Shown here: positions 14,741 to 23,788 of the stretch, piece after piece
Numbering within the stretch: position 1 is the stretch's first letter
How the letters are laid out: each line of letters opens with the position of its first letter
Source of the DNA: Bradyrhizobium sp. 199
GTDB taxonomy: Bacteria; Pseudomonadota; Alphaproteobacteria; Rhizobiales; Xanthobacteraceae
Length of the DNA stretch: 64,000 nucleotides
Assembly: GCF_023073355.1 (NCBI RefSeq)
Contig: NZ_JADPJI010000005.1
Span: forward strand, 2,232,001 to 2,296,000
Direction: 5' to 3'
Made by a program: the position numbers and the translations under genes
Notes under the pieces: model-generated
What the model was told of the DNA's origin: nothing
The model's database searches: none
What the model saw: the letters and a program-made list of their open reading frames with translations, nothing else

Positions 14741-16576
14741 ATGTTAGTGCGTGGTTTCGCGCGGTTGCTGAGCGTCCTATGCGCGATCGGGGCGCTGCCG
14801 TCGTCCGCGTCGGCGCAGACCGATCTGGCCAACCGCATGAAGGACCCGGCGCAATGGCCCATGGCCGCGCGCGACTATGCCAACACCCGTTATAGCGAGC
14901 TCGATCAGATCAATGCGGCCAATGCATCGCGCCTTCAGCTTGCGTGGACCTTCTCGGTTGGCGCGGATCGCGGCCAGGAGGCGGCGCCGCTTGTGGTGGA
15001 CGGCACCATGTATGTCGTCGGCCCCTATGCGGGCCCCTACCCCAACCGCGTCTTCGCGCTCGACGCCACGACGGGGGAGCTGAAATGGTCCTACGCGCCA
15101 AAGCCTGAGCCTGCAGCCGCAGGCGTTGCCTGTTGCGACGTTGTCAACCGCGGGCTCGCCTTCGACGACGGCAAGGTGTTCCTCAACACGCTCGATAACC
15201 ACACCGTTGCCATCGACGCCAAGACCGGCAAGGAACTCTGGCACACCAAGCTCGGCGAGATCAACAAGGGCGAGACCATCACGATGGCACCCGTCGTGGT
15301 GAAGGGCAAAGTCCTCGTCGGTAACAGCGGCGGCGAACTCGGCGTGCGCGGCTGGGTGACCGCACTGGATGAGAACACCGGCGCGATCGCCTGGCGCGCT
15401 TATTCGACCGGACCTGATAAGGACGTGCTGATCGGCCCGGATTTCAAGCCGTTCTATGACAATCTGAAAGGCGAGGATCTCGGTGTGAAGACGTGGCCCG
15501 CCGACCGCTGGCAGGTCGGTGGCGGCACGGTCTGGGGCTGGATCTCATACGATCCTGATCTGAACCTGATCTACTACGGCACGGCCAATCCAAGTCCCTG
15601 GAATGCGAACCAGCGCAGCGGTGACAATCTCTGGAGCGTATCTATCTTTGCGCGAGATCCAGACACCGGTCAGGCGAAATGGGCCTACCAGTTCAACCCG
15701 CACGATCTGTTCGACCATGACGAGATCAACGAGAACGTGCTGGTCGATCTCGAGCTCAACGGCCAGCAGCGCAAGGTTCTGATCCACCCCGGCCGCAATG
15801 GCTACATGTACGTCATGGACCGCGCCACCGGCGAAGTGATCTCGGCCGACGCCTACGAATTCGTCAACAGCTACAACGGCGTTGATCTGAAGACGGGCAA
15901 GATCATCCCGAACGAGGAGAAGACGCCGCTCGTAGGAAAGACCGTCGAGAATATCTGCCCAGCTGCGCCGGGCGCCAAGGACTGGCAACCGACCGCGTGG
16001 TCACCGCGCACAAAACTCCTTTATGTGCCGCATCAGCATCTCTGCATGGATTTCAAGGCCTCGCAGGTCGGTTACATCGCCGGTACGCCCTATATCGGCG
16101 CCGACGTCGACATGTATGCCGGGCCCGGCGGCTATCGCGGCGAGTTCATGGCGTGGGACCCGGTCGCGCGCAAGAAAGTCTGGGAGATCCACGAGAACCT
16201 TCCGGTCTGGAGTGGTGCGCTGGTGACGGCCGGCGACGTCGCGTTTTACGGCACCATGGATCGCCTGTTCAAGGCGGTGGACGCCAAGGACGGGCATGTG
16301 CTCTGGCAATTCCGCGCCGGCTCCGGTTTCATCGGCCAGCCAATTTCCTATCGCGGCTCCGACGGACAGCAATATATCGCGATCCTGTCCGGCGTCGGCG
16401 GGTGGCCCGGCGTCGTCGCGAACGCCGAAGTCGATCCGCGCGTGCGCAACGGCGCACTGGGCTTCACCGGCGCGACGCAGGATTTGCCGTTCTACACGGC
16501 AGGCGGAAGTGAGCTGCTGGTCTTCAAGCTCGGCGGCGCAAATGGTGGGGATACCAGTCATGCCCCGTCGAAATAG
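14741..16576 (+). CDS. xoxF: PQQ-dependent alcohol dehydrogenase, lanthanide (XoxF) type
   Basis: A 611-residue periplasmic quinoprotein that oxidises methanol or related primary alcohols and passes electrons to a cytochrome c. A signal peptide ends near residue 25 (SASAQ). An eight-bladed propeller follows with the vicinal disulfide C131-C132, metal ligands E199 and N283, and the catalytic D325. Two residues later, D327 (FDHD) sits where calcium-type MxaF has Ala; this extra Asp is the known signature of lanthanide-dependent enzymes. Downstream xoxJ and xoxG complete the usual set. Exact clade and natural substrate cannot be fixed by eye. Confidence 0.92.
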   Translation: MLVRGFARLLSVLCAIGALPSSASAQTDLANRMKDPAQWPMAARDYANTRYSELDQINAANASRLQLAWTFSVGADRGQEAAPLVVDGTMYVVGPYAGPYPNRVFALDATTGELKWSYAPKPEPAAAGVACCDVVNRGLAFDDGKVFLNTLDNHTVAIDAKTGKELWHTKLGEINKGETITMAPVVVKGKVLVGNSGGELGVRGWVTALDENTGAIAWRAYSTGPDKDVLIGPDFKPFYDNLKGEDLGVKTWPADRWQVGGGTVWGWISYDPDLNLIYYGTANPSPWNANQRSGDNLWSVSIFARDPDTGQAKWAYQFNPHDLFDHDEINENVLVDLELNGQQRKVLIHPGRNGYMYVMDRATGEVISADAYEFVNSYNGVDLKTGKIIPNEEKTPLVGKTVENICPAAPGAKDWQPTAWSPRTKLLYVPHQHLCMDFKASQVGYIAGTPYIGADVDMYAGPGGYRGEFMAWDPVARKKVWEIHENLPVWSGALVTAGDVAFYGTMDRLFKAVDAKDGHVLWQFRAGSGFIGQPISYRGSDGQQYIAILSGVGGWPGVVANAEVDPRVRNGALGFTGATQDLPFYTAGGSELLVFKLGGANGGDTSHAPSK

Positions 16577-17399
16577 TCGCCGGAACATGGCCCTCGGCCT
16601 CCTGATCGCCCTGAACGTGAGCGCAAGCGCCGCATCGGATGGCGAACTCCGCGTCTGCGCTGATCCCAACAATCTGCCGTTCTCAAACAGCGCCGGGGCG
16701 GGTTTGGAGAACAGGCTCGCGGCCATGCTGGCCGAGCATTTCGGCCAGCACGTGTCCTACACCTGGTGGGCGCAGCGTCGCGGCTTCATCCGCAACACGC
16801 TGAAAGCCGGCGCATGCGACCTCGTGATCGGCGTGCCGGCTGGCTATGATCTCGTGGAGACGACGAAGCCCTATTATCGCTCGACCTATGTGTTCGTCAC
16901 GCGGCAAGATCAGCATCTCGATCTGTCGTCCTTGCTCGACCCACGCCTGCATCATCTCGCGATCGGCGTGCATCTGATCGGCGATGACGGCAACAATCCA
17001 CCCCCTGCGCAGGCGCTCGGCGAACAGGGCATCGTCGATAACGTCCGCGGCTACTCGATCTATGGTGATTATCGTCAGGCGGATCCGCCGGCCCGCCTGG
17101 TCGAGGCGGTCGCGAACGGCGAGATCGACGTCGCCGCGGCCTGGGGTCCACTGGGCGGGTATTTCGCACAGCACTCACCCGTGCCGTTGACGGTCGCGCC
17201 GATCCGGGATTACGAGCGCTTTACATCTCAGCAATTTCAGTTCGCCATCGCCATGGGCGTGCGCAAGGGCGACCACGCGTTGCGCGACCGGCTGAATGCG
17301 TTCATCGACGAGCACCGGCCCGAGATCAAGTCGCTGCTGCGAAGTTACGGCGTGCCACTGGTCGAGGCGCCGGTGACAGCATTGGGAGGACACGAGTGA
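16560..17399 (+). CDS. xoxJ: XoxJ/MxaJ-like periplasmic binding protein
   Basis: A 279-residue exported protein of the solute-binding family 3 fold associated with quinoprotein dehydrogenases. The signal peptide spans roughly residues 1-25 (MALGLLIALNVSASA core). The mature start is ELRVCADPNNLPFSN, the hallmark of the XoxJ/MxaJ group, followed by LVIGVPAGYDLVETT and a terminal helix. It overlaps the xoxF stop by 17 bases; a start at 16587 is possible. XoxJ is thought to help mature or activate XoxF rather than transport a ligand. Confidence 0.87.
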   Translation: MPRRNSRRNMALGLLIALNVSASAASDGELRVCADPNNLPFSNSAGAGLENRLAAMLAEHFGQHVSYTWWAQRRGFIRNTLKAGACDLVIGVPAGYDLVETTKPYYRSTYVFVTRQDQHLDLSSLLDPRLHHLAIGVHLIGDDGNNPPPAQALGEQGIVDNVRGYSIYGDYRQADPPARLVEAVANGEIDVAAAWGPLGGYFAQHSPVPLTVAPIRDYERFTSQQFQFAIAMGVRKGDHALRDRLNAFIDEHRPEIKSLLRSYGVPLVEAPVTALGGHE

Positions 17400-18034
17400 T
17401 GTCTGCTCCAGCGTGGCGCGCAAGCGCGATATCACTGCTGCTGGCGGCCGCCCCGCACGGTGCCGTCCTTGCCCAGCAGACCCTGCCGCAGTCGCAGGAG
17501 GCCCAGATGCCAACGCTGGGGCCGCGCCCTAACTTCGGCGGCAGCGTCGGCAACGGCCGGCCCGGCGTCTTCATGCAGGTCCCGGTCAGCCGCCTGTTCC
17601 CGGGTGCGCAGCCCGACCCGCCTCAGATCAAGAATCCCGTGCAAGGCGATCCCAACGCGGAGCAACGCGGGATGACCTACTACGTCAACTTCAACTGTGT
17701 CGGCTGCCACGCCCCCAATGGCGGCGGCGGCATGGGACCGGCGCTGAGCAACAACACCTTTATCTATGGCTCGCAACCCGAGAACATCTTCCTCTCGATC
17801 TACCAGGGACGGCCGAACGGAATGCCGGCCTGGGGTGGCGTGCTGCCCGACACGGTAATCTGGGACCTCGTTACCTATATCGGCAAGATCAGCAACGAGC
17901 CGAGCCATCAATGGGGCCGCACCTTTTCGGCGAACCCGCTCTCGCCCGAGGTCGAGCAAGTCCCCACCGAGCAGGTCTCGACCACCGATCCCTGGTCGGC
18001 GACCAAGAAATTCAACTTCGGCCAAAAGCCCTGA
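17399..18034 (+). CDS. xoxG: Cytochrome c, XoxG-like electron acceptor
   Basis: A 211-residue periplasmic mono-heme cytochrome c. A signal peptide ends near residue 26 (VLAQ). The heme motif is CVGCH (100-104) and the probable axial Met is M142 in GMPAWGG. Long flanking segments (30-90 and 165-211) are typical of the XoxG group. It overlaps the xoxJ stop in an ATGA junction. It most likely accepts electrons from XoxF and delivers them to the oxidase or the next cytochrome. Confidence 0.87.
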   Translation: MSAPAWRASAISLLLAAAPHGAVLAQQTLPQSQEAQMPTLGPRPNFGGSVGNGRPGVFMQVPVSRLFPGAQPDPPQIKNPVQGDPNAEQRGMTYYVNFNCVGCHAPNGGGGMGPALSNNTFIYGSQPENIFLSIYQGRPNGMPAWGGVLPDTVIWDLVTYIGKISNEPSHQWGRTFSANPLSPEVEQVPTEQVSTTDPWSATKKFNFGQKP

Positions 18035-18053
18035 TCGCCGAGCGGAGCAGCCG

Positions 18054-18422
18054 ATGGCGAGGCACGTAACACGATTGATCACCGTCGCGCTGCTGGCCGT
18101 TGCGTCCGCCACCTGCGAGGCCGCGGGCCCAGACAATTTCGAGGGCGATGCGCGTCGAGGCAAGGACCTCGTCAAGCAATACCAATGCGGTGTTTGTCAC
18201 GATATACCCGGCATCTCCGGAGCAGACGGCAATGTCGGCCCGCCGCTGCATCGGATCGGCACGCGCACCTACATAGCCGGCTACATCTGGAACTCGCCGG
18301 ACAACATGGCCGACTGGATCGAAGACCCGCAGAAGGCGTTGCCGGGTAACGCCATGCCCAGAATGGGAATCCCGCAAAAGGACGCGCGCGACATTGCGGC
18401 TTTTCTCTATACGCTGAAGTAG
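18054..18422 (+). CDS. Class I cytochrome c
   Basis: A 122-residue periplasmic cytochrome c with a signal peptide (1-24), heme motif CGVCH (45-49) and axial Met at 101 or 104 (NAMPRMG). It closely resembles the C-terminal domain of CoxM in this window: both share an IG-RT-IA segment, a W-I-x-DPQ segment, a PG-x2-MP-x-M segment and a C-terminal Y-x3-LK. It lies between xoxG and gcd with short gaps. It may shuttle electrons from either PQQ enzyme to the caa3-type oxidase. Confidence 0.88.
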   Translation: MARHVTRLITVALLAVASATCEAAGPDNFEGDARRGKDLVKQYQCGVCHDIPGISGADGNVGPPLHRIGTRTYIAGYIWNSPDNMADWIEDPQKALPGNAMPRMGIPQKDARDIAAFLYTLK

Positions 18423-18426
18423 CATC

Positions 18427-20826
18427 ATGTCTCCGACACATCGCTCAATGACCTGGTTTCGTAACGCACCATTGCTGACCATCACCATCGCGGTGGTCGC
18501 CCTGATGGGATTGGTGCTTGCCGGCGGCGGCGCGTGGCTCGCGGTCCTTGGCGGCTCCCTGTATTATCTGGTCGCCGGGGCCATGCTTCTGCTCACGAGT
18601 TGGCTGCTCGCTGTCCGCCGCGCCGAAGCGCTCTGGGTCTACGCCGCCCTGCTGCTCGGCACGATCGGTTGGGCCGTATGGGAGGTCGGACTGGACTTCT
18701 GGTCTTTGGCACCGCGGGGCGACGTGCTTGCACCGCTCGGCGTATGGTTGCTGCTGCCATTCATCTCGTCCCCTCTGGTGCCTCGCGCGCGTGCCGCGCG
18801 ATGGGCCCTTGGCTTCACATTGATCACGGCAGCCGTCGTCTTGGGGATCTCACTGACGAGTGACCGCCGCGATGTTGCCGGTACCACACCGGAGCGCGAA
18901 ACCACGGGCCCCGCTGCCTCCGAACCCGCAAAGGCCGCCGCCGCCGAGAATTGGACCGCCTATGGCGGCAGCGGCTTCGGTACGCGCTATTCGTCGCTGA
19001 GCGAGATCACCAGGGACAACGTCAAGGACCTCAAACTCGCGTGGGAATTCCGAACCGGGGACCACAAGGGCCCCGACGATCCCGACGAAATCACCAATCA
19101 AGCAACGCCGCTCAAGGTCGGCGACCTGCTCTACACGTGCTCCGCGCACCAGATCGTGTTTGCGCTGGACGCTGCGACCGGAAAGTTGCGCTGGAAATTC
19201 GATCCGCAGGTCCAGCACAACAAGTCCTTCCAGCACATGACCTGCCGTGGCGTCTCCTATCACGCGACCAGGTCCGGCGCGGTGACCGCCGATGGCGCCC
19301 CGGCGCCGAGCGATTGCGCAGAGCGCATTTTCCTGCCGACGAACGACGGACGGATGTTTGCGCTGGATGCCCAGAGCGGCACGCCCTGCGAGAGCTTTGG
19401 CAACCACGGCCAGATCGACCTCAAGGAGGGCAGCGAGATCCAGACGCTCGGCTTCTACGAGGGCACTTCGCCGCCTGTCGCCACTGACAAGGTGCTGATC
19501 GTCGGTGGCGCCGTCATCGACAACTATTCCGATCGCGTGCCTTCGGGCGTGATCCGCGGCTTCGACATCTACTCCGGCCGGCTGATCTGGGCATTCGATG
19601 CCGGCAATCCCGACCCGAACGAAATGCCAACGACTTCGCATCATTTCACGGCGGGCTCGCCCAATTCGTGGAGCATTTCCGCCGTCGATGAGAGCCTCGG
19701 CCTCGTTTACGTCCCGCTCGGCTCGAGCTCCCCTGATATCTGGGGCGGCGGCCGCTCGCCCGAGAAGGAACGTTACGATTCGGCGATGGTGGCGCTCGAC
19801 ATCATGACCGGGAAGCTGCGGTGGTCGTTTCAGAACGTGCACCACGACCTCTGGGACATGGACATGCCCTCGCAGCCCAGCCTGGTCGACCTGCGGGCGG
19901 GCGACGGCGTGACGCCCGCGATCTACATTCCCGCAAAGACCGGCGACATATTCGTCCTCGATCGCCGCGACGGGCGTCAACTGGTGCCGGCGCCGGAGAA
20001 AGCGGTGCCGCAGGGCCCCGCAACCGGCGACCGGCTGTCTCCCACTCAGCCGTTCTCCGAACTGAGCTTCCGTCCGCCCGGCATGCTGACTGACGCGCAG
20101 ATGTGGGGCAGCACGATGTTCGATCAGCTCGCCTGCCGCATCAAATTCAAGCGCCTGCGCTATGAGGGGCCGTTCACGCCGCCCTCGGAACAGGGCACGC
20201 TGGTATTCCCCGGCGACTTCGGCATGTTCGAATGGGGCGGCATTGCCGTCGATCCTCAGCGCCAAATCGCCATCGCGAACCCACAATCCATCCCTTTCAT
20301 CTCACGTCTCGTGCCGCGCGGAAAGGACAACCCGGCCGCGCCGAACGCTTCGCATCCGCCCGGCACCGAACTCGGCGTGCAGCCGATGTACGGCGCGCCC
20401 TACGGCGTCGATCTCGGCATTTTCCTGTCGCCGCTCGGCATTCCCTGCCTTGCCCCGCCCTGGGGCAATATCGCAGCGATCGACCTCAAGACGCACAAGG
20501 TGGTCTGGCAGCATCGCATCGGGACAATCCGCGATCAGGCCCCGCTCCCACTGCCCTTCACGCTCGGCGTACCCATGCTGGGCGGTCCGATCGTGACCGC
20601 GGGCGGCATTGTCTTCATCACGGGAACGATGGACGACTACATCCGCGCCTTCGACGTTCGCGACGGGAGGCAGCTGTGGCAGGATCGCCTTCCCGCTGGC
20701 GGCCAATCGACGCCGATGACTTACGCGGTGGGCGGCAAGCAATACGTCGTCACGGTCGATGGAGGCCACGGTTCTTTCGGAACGAAGCTTGGCGACTACG
20801 TTCGCGCCTACGCGATACCGCAGTAG
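18427..20826 (+). CDS. gcd: Membrane-bound PQQ glucose (quinoprotein) dehydrogenase
   Basis: A 799-residue inner-membrane quinoprotein. Residues about 15-145 form five transmembrane helices, and the remainder is a periplasmic PQQ propeller beginning at WTAYGGSGFGTRYS. The active-site region HHDLWDMD (about 473-480) matches the catalytic Asp of E. coli Gcd; other family traits are QHMTCRGVSY and FGMFEWGG. It oxidises glucose or other aldoses to lactones in the periplasm and reduces ubiquinone. It starts four bases after the cytochrome c stop, so it shares the operon. Alternatives are related sugar or polyol dehydrogenases of the same family. Confidence 0.88.
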   Translation: MSPTHRSMTWFRNAPLLTITIAVVALMGLVLAGGGAWLAVLGGSLYYLVAGAMLLLTSWLLAVRRAEALWVYAALLLGTIGWAVWEVGLDFWSLAPRGDVLAPLGVWLLLPFISSPLVPRARAARWALGFTLITAAVVLGISLTSDRRDVAGTTPERETTGPAASEPAKAAAAENWTAYGGSGFGTRYSSLSEITRDNVKDLKLAWEFRTGDHKGPDDPDEITNQATPLKVGDLLYTCSAHQIVFALDAATGKLRWKFDPQVQHNKSFQHMTCRGVSYHATRSGAVTADGAPAPSDCAERIFLPTNDGRMFALDAQSGTPCESFGNHGQIDLKEGSEIQTLGFYEGTSPPVATDKVLIVGGAVIDNYSDRVPSGVIRGFDIYSGRLIWAFDAGNPDPNEMPTTSHHFTAGSPNSWSISAVDESLGLVYVPLGSSSPDIWGGGRSPEKERYDSAMVALDIMTGKLRWSFQNVHHDLWDMDMPSQPSLVDLRAGDGVTPAIYIPAKTGDIFVLDRRDGRQLVPAPEKAVPQGPATGDRLSPTQPFSELSFRPPGMLTDAQMWGSTMFDQLACRIKFKRLRYEGPFTPPSEQGTLVFPGDFGMFEWGGIAVDPQRQIAIANPQSIPFISRLVPRGKDNPAAPNASHPPGTELGVQPMYGAPYGVDLGIFLSPLGIPCLAPPWGNIAAIDLKTHKVVWQHRIGTIRDQAPLPLPFTLGVPMLGGPIVTAGGIVFITGTMDDYIRAFDVRDGRQLWQDRLPAGGQSTPMTYAVGGKQYVVTVDGGHGSFGTKLGDYVRAYAIPQ

Positions 20827-21401
20827 TGGAACAGGGAAAGCCGCGGCGCTACTCACGCGCGGCGAAGGCTCCTTCACTTAATGAGATGTGGGAGCGGGGC
20901 GAACTCTCGACATAGCAAAAACAAAGCTAGCAGCGATGTCGAGAACACCACACCGATCCGATATTGCTTTCGCGTCATCACTCGATCCAAAAGCAAAAAA
21001 GCGCCCGCCGGCCATTAAGCCGAGGGCGCCATCGCCGCCAACGACACGCGAAACGCGCGTGCTGTTGGAAACGGTCTGAACTCGTCGCGTTGACGGCTGA
21101 GCTGCCCAGCGCTTGGACGATACGGTCGTTGAGGTCGAAAGCCAAGTCAAGCCCGTTATTGCAGCGCTGGTTGCTCCAATTCATATCGCCGTGCAGCAAA
21201 TCTGTGCAGCAAGAACAGGACTGAGAAGGTCCAGGCTGCAGCTCACACCACGCTTGCGCAGCATCTCAATAGCGACGTCGCGATTGATGACGTCGGCGCG
21301 AATGGCTAGCCTTCTCCGATTGAAGCACGACGCGCTGCCTCACCCCTGGCGGCGTGCGCTAGCACGGATTTTGCATAAATTCTGGGCGATATGGACGCCT
21401 C
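20827..21401. other. Gap without intact gene
   Basis: 575 bases after gcd with no convincing gene. The minus strand has an isolated terminator at 21029-20995. Upstream of it a short stretch (minus strand, about 21290-21246) reads INRDVAIEMLRKRG, faintly like a response-regulator receiver domain, and then stops. This suggests the remains of a decayed minus-strand gene. The last 50 bases hold an AT-richer promoter region for the LysR gene. Confidence 0.5.
20995..21029 (-). terminator. Rho-independent terminator, minus strand
   Basis: On the minus strand GCGCCC (21029-21024) pairs with GGGCGC (21006-21001), with an inner CGGC/GCCG stem and a six-base loop, followed by TTTTTT (21000-20995). No intact minus-strand gene lies immediately upstream of it. 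Confidence 0.75.
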
Positions 21402-22298
21402 ATGAACCTCATCAGTCTCGACATCCGCATGCTCCGGTCGCTGATCTCGGTGGTCGAGACAGGCAGCATCACCGAGACCGCGCGACGGCTTGGCCGCACC
21501 CAGCCGGCGATCACCCTGCAATTGCAGCGGCTGGAAGAGCTCACCGGCAAGCAGCTGTTCGAGCATGGCGGCCGAAGGCTCACGCTGACCGACGATGGCA
21601 CCACTGTTCTCACCTATGCCAAATCCATCCTAAGGTTGCATGACGAGCTGATTTCTCAACTGGCGTCGCAAGAAATCGAGGGGCAGGTCGTGCTCGGCAC
21701 GCCGGATCTCTATGCGGCCTTCATGCTGCCGCAGATCCTCAGCGTGTTCCGAAAATCGTTTCCGCGCGTCCAGGTCGAACTCAATTGCGCCCTCTCCACG
21801 CCGCTGGTCGGCCTCGTCAAACGCGGCGACGTCGACATTGCACTCGTCACCCGCATGAACGATTTCACCGGCGGACAGGTGGTGCGGCGTGAGCAACTGG
21901 TCTGGATGACGGGCGAGCAGTCCGCCGCGCATCAGGAGCGGCCGATCCCGCTCGCGCTATTGCCGCCGGGCAACATCTATCGCGACTACGCGATCGATAC
22001 GCTGGAACGCGCGAATTTGCGCTGGCGCATCGCCTGCGTCAGCGAAAGCGTCGGCGGCCTGCAAGCCGCGGCCTTCGCCGGTATGGCCGTCACCGTGCTC
22101 GGCCGCAGCGCGCTGGTACCGGCGATGCGCGAGATCGGGCCGAACGAGGGCCTGCCGCCGCTGCCGAAGATCGAGCTGCTGCTTTACAAGTCGAGCGGTG
22201 CGACCTCGAAGGCCGCCACCGCCCTGCACGACTACCTCGCGCACTATCTGCGCCTCGACGAAGAACTCAGCGGCCGTGGGCCGATCGAGCTATCGTAG
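21402..22298 (+). CDS. LysR family transcriptional regulator
   Basis: A 298-residue regulator. The N-terminal winged helix (residues 8-66) has the usual signature: RMLRSLISVVETGSITETAR, then RTQPAITLQLQRLEE and LFEHGGRRLTLTDDG. An effector-binding domain of type 2 periplasmic-protein fold follows from about 90. It ends ten bases before the convergent amidase gene, the last gene of the molybdenum-hydroxylase operon. It may control that operon, but it is not divergent from its promoter, so the target is uncertain. Confidence 0.9.
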   Translation: MNLISLDIRMLRSLISVVETGSITETARRLGRTQPAITLQLQRLEELTGKQLFEHGGRRLTLTDDGTTVLTYAKSILRLHDELISQLASQEIEGQVVLGTPDLYAAFMLPQILSVFRKSFPRVQVELNCALSTPLVGLVKRGDVDIALVTRMNDFTGGQVVRREQLVWMTGEQSAAHQERPIPLALLPPGNIYRDYAIDTLERANLRWRIACVSESVGGLQAAAFAGMAVTVLGRSALVPAMREIGPNEGLPPLPKIELLLYKSSGATSKAATALHDYLAHYLRLDEELSGRGPIELS

Positions 22299-22308
22299 TT
22301 TCCGCCCC

Positions 22309-23772
22309 CTAGCGCAATGCCATCTGCGGCCAGAATTTGGCCCAGGGTTGCGCAGCCTCGAATGTAGCGGCGATGCGGAAGATCGTGGGCTCGTCGAGCC
22401 AGGAGGCGACGATTTGAAGGCCGATCGGCATGCCGTCGCGATCGAAGCCGCAGGGCAGCGTCGCCGCCGGAAGGCCGGCGAGATTGATCGGCCAAGTGAA
22501 GGGCGACCAGCCCAGATGCGGATCGACCTTGCTGCCGTCGACCGTGTCGAGGCCGATCCGGCCAGCTTCGAACGCCGTCACCGCCACCGTCGGCGTTACC
22601 AGCGCATCGACACGCTCGAAAAGCTTCAGAAAGCCGCTGCGAGCCTGGCCGCGGCGATAACCCGCTTCGATATAGTCCGTGCCGCTGACGCGGCGCCCGG
22701 CACGGATGACATCAAGATAATCTGCTTCGGAGCTGGCGAGATCGACCGTGCTCTTGGTCTCGACCGCGGCCGCCTGTTCGGTAAAGGCGATCGGTTTCAG
22801 CGTGTGCTCCAGGATACCGGGATCGAGACCAGGATCATCCACGGTGACCTGCGCACCGCATGCATCGAGAATGACCAGCGCCTTTCCGAACGCCGCGCGC
22901 ACCTCGGGGCTGACCGCGGCGTATCCGAGATCGACGCTGGCGCCGATGCGAATGCCGTTCAACGGCTCGGCGTTCGTATTGAATCGCCGTGCCGCCACCG
23001 GCAGGCTCGCGGGATCGCGCAGATCGTAGCCCGCGATGACCTCCAGCGTCAGCGCGGCATCGGCGACGGTCCGCGTGATCGGCCCGGTATGCGCGAGCGA
23101 GGCCCAGGACGGCGGCGAGAAGCCAGGCGAGCGCGGCACGAGGCCAAAGGTCGGCTTCAGGCCAAACACGCCGCAGAAGGACGAGGGCACACGGATCGAT
23201 CCGACGCCGTCGGTGCCGATCGCGATCGGGCCGCAGCCGGCAGCAACTGCTGCCGCCGCGCCGCCACTCGACCCACCGCTGGTGCGACCGGGATTCCAGG
23301 GATTGCGCGTGGTGCCCGTAATCGGGCTGTCCGCCGTCAGCTTGTAACCGGACTCGCAGGTCGTCGTCTTGCAGGTGACGATCGCCCCCGCCGCCTTCAG
23401 CGCCGAGACGACCGCCGCGTCGACATCGGGCACGAATGCCTGGTTCATTGGCGAACCGCCATAGGCCGGCACGCCCGCAACGAAGACGAGATCCTTGATC
23501 GTGACGGGCACGCCGGCGAGCGGACCCTTGGCATCGCCGGCCTGCATCTCCTTGGTAAGTCGATCAGCCTCCGCCCTCGCCTGCTCGTACATCGGCGTCA
23601 CCACCGCGTTGCAGATCTCGTTCGCCGCTTGAAGCGCTGCAATCGTGTCCTCAACAACATCGCGCGGAGTGAATTCCCCGCGCCGGTAGCCGGCCATGAT
23701 CTCGATTGCAGAAAGCGCGCCGAGGCCAGCCGGCGCCGGCGGGAGGGCCGTTCGGCCGGAAACATCAGTCAT
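22309..23772 (-). CDS. Amidase signature family enzyme
   Basis: A 487-residue amide hydrolase with the full Ser-cisSer-Lys triad: K93 (TIKD), S168 in the GGSSGG core and nucleophile S192 (GVGSIR, where most members have GGSIR). Length is normal for the family. Two adjacent ATGs exist (23775 and 23772); AGGA spacing favours the second. It is the last gene of an operon with a three-subunit molybdenum hydroxylase and a polyamine-type ABC transporter. A role in hydrolysing an amide formed from the imported substrate is plausible. Other possibilities include a nitrilase-pathway amidase; substrate unknown. Confidence 0.9.
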   Translation of the reverse strand: MTDVSGRTALPPAPAGLGALSAIEIMAGYRRGEFTPRDVVEDTIAALQAANEICNAVVTPMYEQARAEADRLTKEMQAGDAKGPLAGVPVTIKDLVFVAGVPAYGGSPMNQAFVPDVDAAVVSALKAAGAIVTCKTTTCESGYKLTADSPITGTTRNPWNPGRTSGGSSGGAAAAVAAGCGPIAIGTDGVGSIRVPSSFCGVFGLKPTFGLVPRSPGFSPPSWASLAHTGPITRTVADAALTLEVIAGYDLRDPASLPVAARRFNTNAEPLNGIRIGASVDLGYAAVSPEVRAAFGKALVILDACGAQVTVDDPGLDPGILEHTLKPIAFTEQAAAVETKSTVDLASSEADYLDVIRAGRRVSGTDYIEAGYRRGQARSGFLKLFERVDALVTPTVAVTAFEAGRIGLDTVDGSKVDPHLGWSPFTWPINLAGLPAATLPCGFDRDGMPIGLQIVASWLDEPTIFRIAATFEAAQPWAKFWPQMALR

Positions 23773-23788
23773 CATGAATCCTAAGGAG

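Noticed and set aside
18850..20286. 478-residue open frame antisense to gcd
   Set aside because: No motifs, no ribosome site; gcd is complete on the plus strand.
22198..23784. 528-residue open frame antisense to the amidase
   Set aside because: Shadow of the amidase gene, which has its full catalytic triad.
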